Origin: Nymphaea colorata
Taxonomy: Eukaryota > Streptophyta > Magnoliopsida > Nymphaeales > Nymphaeaceae
Assembly (NCBI RefSeq): GCF_008831285.2
Contig: NC_045144.1
Coordinates: 11,511,672 to 11,575,671 of the forward strand
DNA: 64,000 nt
Direction: 5' to 3'
The translations under genes were made by a program, and so were the position numbers. A model generated the notes under the pieces. The model was given only the letters and a program-made list of their open reading frames with translations. It did no database searches and had not been told where the DNA came from. Positions 37,394 to 47,599 of the stretch are shown piece after piece (position 1 is the stretch's first letter; the number at the start of each line of letters is the position of its first letter).

Positions 37394-38059
37394 TCTGGTT
37401 TGGGCTTTGATTTGCTGATTACAACCTTTTTGTTGGTTCATAAATACAGAGTTCACCAACTATTTAGTGAAATTACTGAAGCCTTGAGGAATGGTTGTTG
37501 CGGCCCTTGCATGGAGACTAATACCGTGCTGATTTTGCTGACTGCACACCTTTTGAAGCCAGTTGGTGACATGACATTTATGGGAACTCATTACCCATCA
37601 ACCAACCTTTTGTCTAGAAGACCATACTTTGACTAGAGAGATGATGAAGTTCGTTGCTCTACCTAAAAGGCCCATCTAGTTTGATAAATACTCCTCTCTT
37701 TAGATAGAGGAGAGTTCCTACTTCCGGTAACATACCATTTGATGTCAAGGACTTTTTTTGAAAGAGGAAATTTTTAATTTTGATTAAAAGAATTTTAAAA
37801 GTGTCTTCTCACACAAATGATATGCCTTTATTTTATTCTTATTTCCTCTTTGAGTAAAAGGAAAATATTTCAAAGTTTTGTTGTCAATCACTAGAAGAGC
37901 AAGTCTAGAAAAATCCTAGATATGAACGGTGAGGAGAAATTCTATGAAGCTGAGAAAGTCAAAACTAGGAAAGGTTATTGACTCTACCGATCAAGCGTCT
38001 ACAAGGATTTAGTAGGAAAATATCCTAAGAGAGAGGCCATAATGCCATTTAAAATCTTG

Positions 38060-38335
38060 GCAGGTAGCAAAATGAGAGTTGAGAGATGGGCTCGGGGCTT
38101 GTGTAGTCGTTCCTCTGGGTCAGTAATCGAGAGTACCGGGTAGGCATAAAGGTGATTTATGTCTACGCTGCGAAGATAATGACTTATGAACTTTTGGCAT
38201 ATTGAAAACGTGCAAGGTGAAACGGATTGGATACGTGACAAAGTTACACATAACCACCAAAGTGGTGGAGCTCTGTAGTAGCCTCTAGGGTGGTGAGGTA
38301 TTCCCTCAGAGGTGAAGGTCGGCCTAAAAAAAAAA
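38060..38335. repeat. Dispersed repeat copy, inverted partner at 14145-14450
   Basis: See the partner copy for shared blocks. Here the repeat ends in GTGAAGGTCGGCCT followed by an A-run of 13 bases, which mirrors the T-run starting the other copy. Confidence 0.8.
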
Positions 38336-38904
38336 AAAATCAAAAGCAAGAAAAAAAGGCAAAAAGCCGCTACAAAAAAATAAAAAGAAAAAAAGGAAAA
38401 AAAGGTGTCTGCCAAGAGATGAATAGCATGAATGCTGAATTCATAGGAATTAAATGTGACAATCTTTTGTGGATGTGCAATTATTAGGTCAATATCTGCT
38501 CATATTTTTTGATTTCTAAGACGTCGAGGATGATTCCTTTATGTTTATATTTTGGAACTTTAAAGACATCCCTTCTAGAGATTCAACAACATTAATGCCA
38601 AATGAATCCTGATGCTTGTATGGTATTGAGGATAAATGAAGGGCATATCATTTGCACAACACAAGCACTAAAGCCTATGATTTAAATTGATGATTTATAA
38701 GCTATTTCAAAGTAAAAAACTTGACATCTCTTGTTATGTTTTCCGGCTTCTTAGGCGATCTCCCAACCCCTTTTTGTTCTTGAAGGATGTTGTCATTTTC
38801 ATTACCAAACTGGTAGTCCGTTCACATAATGGATGAAGCCTTTCAAACATATCCACTCATTTTCAAACGCAAGACATTGTGATGATTTATATCTTTTTCA
38901 TCTC

Positions 38905-39092
38905 CCCTGTCTCATAATACGGGGACTATTCCCTCCCTTTGAGACTTCTTTGAAGACTCCCAACATCCACTATTGGTGATCATGCTTTATGGTTTCACAC
39001 ATCATGCATAGCATATTTAGCTTAAATCTTTATATTTTTTTATTGTTGTGGAGAATTTCGATTTACGATTGTTGTTTTTATTGAAAAAGGAC
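38905..39092. repeat. Dispersed repeat, inverted partner at 21547-21990
   Basis: Reverse-complement match to 21547-21655 and 21884-21970, here without the 220-bp interruption. It lies just upstream of the CAP-D3 fragment. Confidence 0.8.
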
Positions 39093-39234
39093 AAAAAAAA
39101 TTGCTTTGAGAAACATGCTGTTTTCAATCATATTCTTCATCAAAGAAAAAAAAATTGTTCTTCATGTTCCAAAAAGCTATACTTTCCTCTATTGCATGGA
39201 GTTTGATCTTGTTTTCTACTGTAAAATCAAGGTT

Positions 39235-39919
39235 GAGTGGGTTCTTCCTGATCATCATTACATTGGCTCCTTCCAATCATTACATAAATCTGCAGAAGCT
39301 TTTGATGATCGCGGAAGCTAATATATTCTGAATTTGGGATTGTGCATGTTTGCAGCTAAGGCACCACTTTTGGCTTACAACAGCTTCGTTGAAGTCATTT
39401 TCTTGCTGAATGGTTGCAAGGCCCATGATGCCCACAGTGAATTGCACCAGGGACAACGTCTTTCTCAGTGCGTCAAGAAACAGGCATGTAAGGAATAACT
39501 TAGTAGGTATGCAAATATGTCTCAATTTCTTTTGTTGATAGTGTCTTCTAAGACAAAAGGCTCTCTCAAGTCCTGACCCTGTCATTGTTGCTTTAAAATG
39601 TTAAAATCCTTTTCTGCTGACATGGTTGACTAATATTACATAGATCCGAACACTAGCTGATTTCCTCTTCAGCAGCTTCCTAAAGAGTGGGTTCTTCCTG
39701 ATCATCATTACATTGGCTCCTTCCAATCATTACATAAATCTGCAAAATCTTTTGATGATCGCGGAAGCTAATATATTCTGAATTTGCGATTGTGCATGTT
39801 TGCAGCTAAGGCACCACTTTTGGCTTACAACAGCTTCGTTGAAGTCATTTTCTTGCTGAATGGTTGCAAGGCCCATGCTGCCCACAGTGAATTGCACCAG
39901 GGACAACGTCTTTCTCAGT
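39235..39919 (+). repeat. 450-bp tandem duplication containing a CAP-D3 exon
   Basis: Positions 39235-39469 and 39685-39919 are nearly identical at an exact 450-bp offset. They start with GAGTGGGTTCTTCCTGATCA and end CTTTCTCAGT. Each copy contains an acceptor TTTGCAG followed by the same exon start. Only a handful of substitutions separate them. Confidence 0.95.
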
Positions 39920-41037
39920 TCGTTGAATGGTTTCTCTTTCTCAGTTCGTTGCTGCAGTTATTTGGGTTGTTAATGAACGTTTTTCCTTCTTACAGAGGCA
40001 GCGATGACAAAACACAATTGCAAAGGGTGCATATCTATACATTATTACTTAAACAAATGGCACCGTTGCAACTTTTAGCCACTTCTGCGAAGCTTTGTGC
40101 TGAGATCTTGGCTGCCGTTGCTGAACCTGGGGCACAGTCCGTTCTAAAGGTACTGGACAGAAAGGTCGTATACTACAATGTTGACTGCAAATATATTGAT
40201 CATCTGACTATTATTTGCAGATGGGATCTGCGATTAGGCTTAAGGAGCAAAATCAGTCATGCAACACGAAACCAACCAATCAACTGAACGTAATGTGGAT
40301 GATCACACTGATCAGTTGAACATTAGTTGCACTTAGTTGAGCACTTCCAAAAAAAATTGGTTATTCACTTCCAATCTGGTGTCTGTTAGTTCTTTCAGTT
40401 TTAATCGAGCAACTTAAATCTATGATTGTGTGCCTGAAGGTGCTAAAATACTTCAATATCGTCTGCAGCTTGCTAAATCATTTCCTTGACAGGATGCTCT
40501 ACAAGTACTAGCATGCAAAGAAATGAGGATTCAACCCATCGAGGTTCAGGAGCAGCAGCTGATACAACTGAGATGGACGAAGAACCAGGGAACAGCAATG
40601 GAACATTTGTAGCAGCTAGGTTGGGTAATCAGTCAGGTAGCAAAGAAGAACCTGGTCCAGAATGCGATTTCAAAAGGATGAAGAAGCCACGGCTAAGTCA
40701 GCAGTTTCAGGGGTAATGTGCAGTGGTCCAAGATCACTCACTCGCCAACCTGCTGCAGCTGCAGCTGTATCTGGGAGTGCTGGTGGACATTTGAGAAGTG
40801 GTGATGCTAGCAGGGTGGTATCTGCAGTGGCTGATATAGCTGCCAATCTGCTAATACCGTACTTAAGGATGTCAGCAATGGGGTGTCCACCCCACGCCTG
40901 GATTCGATGAGCATACCGAAGGTCAAGGCAGTCTCTAGAAGAAAATCTAGTGGGTTGGAGTCCTTGAGGAGAAGACAGACTTTTGATTCAGACAGTGAAG
41001 GCTCATCCACCCTCGCCACATTAAAGATCCTCGATGG
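39356..41037 (+). pseudogene. Condensin-II subunit CAP-D3 fragment
   Basis: C-terminal part of a CAP-D3 (NCAPD3) gene, the HEAT-repeat subunit of condensin II that helps compact chromosomes. An exon starting KAPLLAYNSFVEVIFLLNG is present twice (39356 and 39806) because of the 450-bp duplication. Then come QRVHIYTLLLKQMAPLQLLA and SAKLCAEILAAVAEPG (about 40020-40150), followed after an intron by DALQVLACKEMR near 40495. The reading then shifts to STHRGSG and DTTEMDEEPG, later to VISQVAKKNLVQNAISK, and finally to VLKDVSNGVSTPRLDS and RRRQTFDSDSEG near 40865-41005. Each of these matches consecutive parts of plant CAP-D3 but lies in different frames, so at least three frameshifts are present. 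Most HEAT repeats upstream are absent. A partial, frameshifted copy. Confidence 0.85.
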
Positions 41038-41619
41038 TTAAATCACACTGTAACCCCACATAGAAAACAAGCGAAAATCCATCTTCACGGACACCAAAAC
41101 CAGGAAAAGATTATTTTTAGAAACCCAATACATAAGTTTCTGGCTCAGATTCGACGCCATCCCTAAACCGAACTCCATCCTCATAAGAAAGTCTGTTAAG
41201 ACAGGTCTACTTCCAACCATTACTCAATTCAATTCAACGGAAACGATAAAATTTTACCAACAAGAACAAGGATGAGGATGAGGAGGAGGAGGAGGAGATG
41301 ATCTATCGGTCTAGGATTCAGAGCTGGTTACAACATTAACGAGATGCTCGAGCGAAGGGACTCGGTTTACCGTTTTGGCAAAGCGTTCGGTTTTTTTCGT
41401 TAGATTCTCAGGCCTTCGCTTCATCTAGTGCTTCAGTTGTCAACTCAATGGATCATGAGTCAGGCGAAACGAAGCAACAGGAGGAGGACAAAGCCGGAGC
41501 ATGTGCAACAAAAGGAGGCGGAGGTCGTGTTTTGCAAGAAGCCTCACCTAACGGGTTAAATGAGTTTGCTCATTTTTCCTGAGCTCCCAATGCCTGAGAT
41601 ATTGCATGGGATGCTTGTC

Positions 41620-42860
41620 TGAATCTGGTGGAGCTCCTTCATGCTGAAGGAACGAGGAATAGTAAAACTACTAGACTCTTCAGCCTAGACACCGCTTTCC
41701 AAACTGCAAAAAAGCTAGAAGAAGATGGCAAAGAGGAGATCGACTTCTCCTGCACTATTTTGGTCATTGGAAGGACTGGAGTTGGCAAGAGTGCAACCAT
41801 CAATTCTATATTTGGTGAAGACAAAGTTCCAACCGATGCCTTTCGGCCAGCTACAAGTATGGTGCGAGTGACCACTGGCATTGTGGATGGTGTGAAACTT
41901 CGAGTGATTGATACTCCAGGATTAAGACCTTCAGTTATGGAACAGCGTACCAACAGGAAATTTCTTTCGTCGGTGAAGAAATTCATGAAGAAATTCCCAC
42001 CAGATATTATCTTTTATGTCGATCGGATGGACACCTGTTCACGTGACACCAATAATCTTCCATTGTTAGAGTCGATCACCTCTAACCTTGGGACATCCAT
42101 ATGGTTCAATGTCAACGTGGCTCTCACTCATGCATCTTCTGCACCACCAGAAGGTCCCAGCGGCTCTCCACTTCCTTATGAAACATTGGTTTCACATAGG
42201 TCGCAAGCCGTTCAGAATTCCATCCGGCAGGCAGCTGGAGATATGCGTCTCATGAATCAGGTGGTGCTTGTTGAGAACCACCCACATGCAGACGGAATCA
42301 ACGCGGCCACCAGGTGCTGCCCAATGGGCAGAGTTGGCAGCCTCGGTTGCTCCTGTTATGCTACTCTTCTAAGATATTAACAGAAGTAAATTCTCTACTG
42401 AGACCGCAAGATCCTGCCATCACAAAACTCTTGTTCCGTGGTCATCGTTATCGTTCAGTACCGGTTCCATTTCTGCTGTCCTCATTGTTCCAGTCAAGAT
42501 CCCATCCTAGTCTTGCCTCTGCAGATCATGAGGAAGGATACTTTGAGATGGAGGAAGAGTTGCCTGAAGCTGATACTGACGAAGAAGAATATGATCAGCT
42601 TCCACCATTCAAACCTTTGGGAAAATCTCAGATAGCTAAGCTGAGCAAGGAACAGAGGAAGGCCTATTTCCAGGAGTATGACTATCGAGTGAAACTGTCC
42701 CAGAAGAAGCAATTGAAGGAGGAATTGAGCCAGAGGAGAGAAGCCGAGAAGCTCTCTGGTTCGTGCCCAAGAAGTAGATGAGATGAATCTGATCCCGAGA
42801 ATGGGGACCACCCCTCTATTCAAGTCCCACTTCCCGACATGCTATTGCCATCTACATTTG
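41620..42860 (+). pseudogene. Toc159-family GTPase domain fragment
   Basis: GTPase (G) domain and linker of a chloroplast import receptor of the Toc159/Toc132 class. From about 41680 it reads RLFSLDTAFQTAKKLEEDGK. The P-loop GRTGVGKSATINSIFGED follows (about 41768-41820), with switch and G3 DTPGLRPS (about 41910), FPPDIIFYVDRMDTCSRD and a G4-type LTHASSAPPEGPSGSPLPYE. The frame breaks near 42300: VENHP is followed by out-of-frame sequence, while LPNGQSW and LLLLCYSSKILTEVNSLL continue in another frame to about 42770. That second part carries EYDQLPPFKPLGKSQIAKL and SKEQRKAYFQEYDYRVKL. Another shift follows, then VPLPDMLLPSTFDGD and loss of homology near 42860. The membrane-anchoring M domain is missing. 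Sequence between 41400 and 41620 has in-frame stops. Confidence 0.92.
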
Positions 42861-43599
42861 ATGGGGATAAGCTACTTATGCTAACAAAATTATATGTTTG
42901 CATAAAATTATATGTTTGCATGTATTTGATTGTTTCTATATATATATGTATGTATGTATGTATATAGTTATCTGGTTCTGTTAGTGGGATTTTACTTCCA
43001 TCGTACCCAAAAAAAAATCCACCTTATATACCATGCATTTAAACACCCCCTAGTTATATGTGGCATAGGTTCCTATTGGAACTCCAAATCCAAAACGCAA
43101 ACTGATTTTCTTTGTTCATTTACAATTGATTGCATGGAAAAGCTAGTTTGGGTTTCACAAATTGAGTTTCTTTGACCAAAATAAAACAGTACACCATGGT
43201 TTGAAACGTATATAAGTGTGCATCATAACATATTTAAAACAATTTCATTTGCACAAATTTTGCAAGAATAACTATATATATATATATATATACTTATCTT
43301 ATTTTTTGAGTTGAAAGTTATTTTGGAATCTGAATGATTTTATGCTACACTTTATAACATCAATGCCTCTACCCATATGAATTAGATTGAAGAGGCATCA
43401 ATAACGCACCACTCAACTCGATGCAAAGCACATTTAAGCATGAGAACATAATTTTTTTTTCAAAATTTTCGTCTTTGTCATTGTTTTACAGTTTACCTTG
43501 TAGTCACGATGTCACATTTGAGATTATGTTGAAAAAGTGGGTCCGAAAATGTAAAATTTTGTTAACCGAACGTCACCGACTTAAGTGGAAACCAAGATC

Positions 43600-44290
43600 G
43601 TTGGAGGTATTGGAGGGAAGTGGAAGTTCATTAACGTCCCGCTCTCTCTCTCTCTCTCGATCGATAGAAGGTTCCAAATCAGAAAGAGATCGATGGAGCA
43701 CCATTAACGTCCCTCTCTCTCTCTCTCCCTCTCTTGACCGATAGAAGGTTCCGAATCAGAAAGAGATCGACGGAGCACCAGATCTTTCTTTCTCAGCATC
43801 ATCATTGGTGAGCGTCCTCTCTCTGACTCTCTATCTCTATTATCTTTTTTCATCTCATAATCGCTAAAATTTAGCGTTCTTGTTTGTACTTTTCATCCAC
43901 TCGGCCTCGGAAGTTCTGCATCAGGTTTTGCTGATATCGGAGAAGAACGAAGGAACAAAAAGAAAGAGATCGACGGAGTTCACCAGACCTTTTCGTTCTC
44001 AGCGTCGCCATTGGTGAGCGTCCTCTCTCTGACTCTCCGATATCTTTTTTCATCTTATAATCGCTAAAATTTGGCATTCTTGTTTTTGCTTTTCCTCCAC
44101 TCGCAGTGGAAGTCTTGCGTCAGGTCTTGTTGATATCGAAGAAGAACGAAAGAACAAAATGCGACGAGATCGGCGGAGTTCATCAGCTAAGCATGGAAAC
44201 ATCAGTCTCTCTCTCTTCTTGCTCTCTCTCATATTTATCTCATATAACTAAAGCTTAGCATCGTCATGCCTCCTTCAACGTTTCGATAGC
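43600..44290 (+). repeat. About 206-bp tandem repeats (two full, one partial unit)
   Basis: Two units at 206-bp offset (about 43755-43960 and 43961-44166) share AAGAGATCGACGGAG, CATTGGTGAGCGTCCTC followed by TCTCTGACTCTC, ATCTTTTTTCATCT and AACAAAA. A third, diverged partial copy follows, and short related sequence (AGAAAGAGATCGATGGAGCA) precedes. The ATTG/GTGAGC step looks like a repeated 5'-exon/donor site, as though a first exon of a gene had been tandemly duplicated. CT-rich runs (43650, 43715) lie upstream. Confidence 0.85.
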
Positions 44291-44471
44291 ATTGATCCGG
44301 AAGAGCACTGGGAGGATCAAAGACGAGCGGTTTCTGAGCCAACGTGCGCATCCGGTACACCCCTCCTCTCTCTTGTTTACTCTGTGTGCATGCATTTCCA
44401 CTTCATGATGTAATCTAATTGCTGTTAAAATATCTTTCCATGTTGTAACATGGTCATTTTTTAAATGGCAG

Positions 44472-44800
44472 CTTGATATGTTACAAGAAGAAAATGAAAA
44501 TCTCCTTGATAAGGTTCCCTGTCTACTATACAAGAAGAAACTTTCTGCACCCAAATCCATAGTCGTGGAGAGATTGGCAGTAGCAGATGGAGCAATCAAG
44601 GAGATGCGCAATGGGGGAGAAACGAAAGTGCTTGTTGACTCTTCGACGATGCCCATCCTTCCAATGAAAGGAGCAAACAAGGATTCTCGATACAAAGAAC
44701 AAGAATTAGGAGACTTAGCTATAGGCAGCAGAATAACAACCGATGATCCAAAAATTGGTGAAAGTAAGAGCCCAGCAGCAGAAGAAGTTGGCCATCTGAG
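44472..44800 (+). pseudogene. Coiled-coil gene fragment (SCD2-like exon)
   Basis: A 42-bp exon (44472-44513) flanked by CAG acceptor and GT donor encodes LDMLQEENENLLDK, which matches the coiled-coil start of plant SCD2-type proteins. SCD2 acts in membrane trafficking during cytokinesis. Downstream an open stretch includes GANKDSRYKEQELGDLAIGS and ends at a donor near 44800; I do not recognise it. The short motif is distinctive, but the assignment is tentative. The tandem repeats upstream could be the 5' region of this gene. Confidence 0.4.
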
Positions 44801-45074
44801 GTATGTCTATTTTCCCTTCCTCATACTTGCTCAGGTTCTATCGCCTTCAACCAGACTGGGACTCCTGAGATGGAATGAGAGAGGGTTCACAGTGTGCACG
44901 ACAGTTAAGCATGGTGGACTAGAAGGATGCAGCTGTCAGCTCTCAAAGAGAGCTGCCTTAGAAATCGAGACCAAAGAGGTATTTTTTGAATATGTTTGAC
45001 GACAAACTTTATGCACTGTCTGAGGAAATTTGAGATATCTCAAGAAAAGAAAAAAATTTGCAGCAGAAGGATAC

Positions 45075-45082
45075 CTTCCAGG
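45075..45082. repeat. 8-bp target-site duplication, left
   Basis: CTTCCAGG, repeated exactly at 45682-45689 on the other side of the 599-bp insertion. An 8-bp duplication is typical of hAT superfamily insertions. Confidence 0.85.
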
Positions 45083-45681
45083 GTATGTCACATAGGTATG
45101 GGTACGGGTACCGGTGCGGGTACGGGTACGGAGCATTTTCAAAAAATTTGAGTGCGGGGTACGGCCATACACACACACAGACATATATGTCAAAAAATTT
45201 CAAAATGAATAACATATTTATAAATCATGATCCAAAACACAGTATGAAAGTAATTAACATACAAATATATAAGCTTTCTTAATTCTCCGTCGCATCATCA
45301 AGATTAGAAGGAGCAACAGGTCACACTTTTAAGATATATTGACAACGCTATGGTTATGGCTCACACTATTATCGAATATTCAAGTTATAGAGAAGGGATG
45401 GATTTTCAAAACATTGTATGGAAGATTTTAAATGAAAAGTTGTGAGGAACTATGTGCAAGAAAGGTTTAGAGTGAAAAGGGAAACAGGAAAAGAGGGGGA
45501 TTTTTAATTTTCAACTCAAAAACTGGACAACTTTGGACTCGGTCAAAGTTGACCGAGTCCGAAAATGGACAAAAACGATCTTGGGTATGTTGACCGTACT
45601 CGATGCTACGTTGACCGTACCTGATGTTGCGTTGACCACACCAGGGCCGTACCTGTACCGTGCAGGTACCGTGTGACATAG
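45083..45681. mobile_element. Non-autonomous DNA transposon, probably hAT-type, 599 bp
   Basis: Bounded by exact 8-bp duplications CTTCCAGG. The ends are inverted: the left starts TATGTCACATAGGTA after one base, and the right, reverse-complemented, reads TATGTCACACGGTACC. Next to the termini are subterminal GGTACGGGTACC-like repeats at the left and GTACCTGTACCGTGCAGGTACC at the right. No transposase is encoded, and the interior is AT-rich. The insertion appears to sit within an exon-like purine-rich segment, because the flanks join smoothly in one open frame. Confidence 0.8.
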
Positions 45682-46813
45682 CTTCCAGGAAGAAGCTACT
45701 AGATGGAACCGACGTAAATTGGTACCAGGGTTGCTCAAATCATTTCACTAGACTAAATAATTGAGAAGTTCCAAGGCCGACTGCTTCAGAGTACTACCCA
45801 CTAGTTGTTACCTCATCTTCTAGAGCTGGCAACTTTTGCATCAAATCCAAATGCAGACCTCAACTGCAACTTTTCAAATATGGAACAAGAAAGCTAAGGA
45901 ACATGTTGAATGACATTTATGTTAGGTAGTTTTTTGAATATTTAATAGTTGTAGGAACGACTCTTTATTAATAGTTGTTTTATTCTTGGACTTTCTATGT
46001 AATTTGTTAGTGTTACCCTAATTCTCATTTAATATGAGATTAGGGCATAATAAAAAAAACAGAGTGCAGTTTTCTCTCTCTCTCTCTCTCCCTTGTCCCC
46101 TGTCCTTGGATCTCTCATGACAGGGCTCACGCAACAGAACGCATATCCCAATTACCCAATAGCTGGTTTGCCATTGTTAGGAATACTGTCTCATGCCAAC
46201 TTGGAGGAAGTTTTTGAGCAGGAGAAGCTGACTTTCAAATGTATCCTTACACTATCATGGCTATTGTCAAGCCATGTTTTTACTATTAGCTATAGCCCTA
46301 GTTGGCTGCAGACATGGAAAGACTTTTGTTTGTCAACATTTGATTTGGTTCATCACATCTTGAGGACAAGGTTTTTTTCGAAAGGGGGAGTAATGCTAGT
46401 GTCCAGGTTTCAGTTCTAGAATCGAGTCTGGATTGGGTTTACTGGGCTGATCCAGAAAAATGACTTTAAATAACAGAATTGGGAGGGCGCAAGGGGGATA
46501 TAGGAAAATAGTATGTATTTGTGTGAGCATTCACATGTATGCAAATGCATGTAGTGGCAAAATAGACTGCAAGGTAGCACTCTTTCATGATGTCACATGC
46601 AAACAGTGAAGGGATCAGAATGTTTTCTTTTGAGAATAGCATAAGCGTGTTAAATTTTATAAATATATATGTATATATAAATATATATATATCTCTTGGG
46701 CACAGGCTTTTTGTTCAGTTTTTAGGTTTCTTTTGTAATTTTTATTTATTTTGTCTCTTCCTTTTTGTTTTGTAGTCTTCGCTTTGTTTCAGTTTTTTAT
46801 GCTCTTTTTGCAG

Positions 46814-46880
46814 CTGAATTCTCCAGATGAAAGAGCTGCTTGGCTCTCCAGTGCCTATAATTCTAGTCGTTGGATATCCT
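46814..46880 (+). CDS. Putative exon, family not recognised
   Basis: After a strong acceptor (CTCTTTTTGCAG), an open stretch encodes LNSPDERAAWLSSAYNSSRW and then stops with TAA at about 46880. The composition looks like real protein. It could belong to the same gene fragment as 47376-47559, but the family is unknown to me. Confidence 0.35.
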
Positions 46881-47375
46881 AATAGCTCATTAATGATGTC
46901 TATGTAAGGGTCTCTTTGGCCCTTGTCATTCTATGCTTCTTTTGAAGCTTTTCTAGGCATTTTTATATATTTTTTTGCCTTAGTATACTTTGTTTCATTG
47001 AGAGTTTCTTCTTATGACTATTTGTTTAACTGAAAGTTTTCCTTGTCACTTGATATATCTTATTTCTATATCATAGTTACTCACAAAATGTTTAGTTTGG
47101 GCTTAGTTGAATTTTCTGCATATAGCTATTTCAGATTTTACAGTTCAATGGAGAATTGAGATTGAAAAATGGCAATGGAGATGTGGTCCGCTGTCCAAGA
47201 ATATCTACACATGTCTGTCTTCCAAGTGTATTTGCTTGAAGATTGTAATTTATGAAGGGCAGAGTTTTTGGTTTATACTGAAAAAAATTGTGAATCTCTT
47301 AATGTTCTTCTAGTTATGGTCCTTTTTTTCTATAATTTTATCAGTTATTTATTTGTAATTTTATCTTGGTGCAAG

Positions 47376-47559
47376 GCTGTGCGAATTCTTCAAAGTGGTG
47401 ATTCAGAAGATTTACCTGAAATAGTGGAGGGGCAAACAAGTTCCTATGATAATATTACAGAAATAGAAGGAACACAAGATGGTTATGATGATAACAAAAT
47501 TGCAGATGTATACTTGCAAAGGGCATTATCTGTTCTTATTGATGTTACTTTGTTGGAAG
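47376..47559 (+). CDS. Putative internal exon, family not recognised
   Basis: Acceptor GCAAG at 47371-47375 and donor GGAAG/GTAGAAG at 47559-47560 bound an uninterrupted frame. It begins AVRILQSGDSEDLPEIVEG, is acidic, and ends ADVYLQRALSVLIDVTLLE. It has clear coding character and good splice signals. I cannot name the family. No further exon of it is evident before 49 kb. Confidence 0.45.
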
Positions 47560-47599
47560 GTAGAAGCAGTATCTTATTACTTGTTTCCTAGCTTTCTTA

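Noticed and set aside
45540-45600. GACTCGGTCAAAGTTGACCGAGTCC inverted repeat as an independent element.
   Set aside because: It lies inside the 599-bp transposon and is better treated as part of it.
46090-46420. Possible Ty3/gypsy polyprotein end (reading ...HLEDKVFFEKGG near 46340-46395).
   Set aside because: The resemblance is limited to about a dozen residues in sequence with frequent stops, with no integrase or reverse transcriptase nearby.
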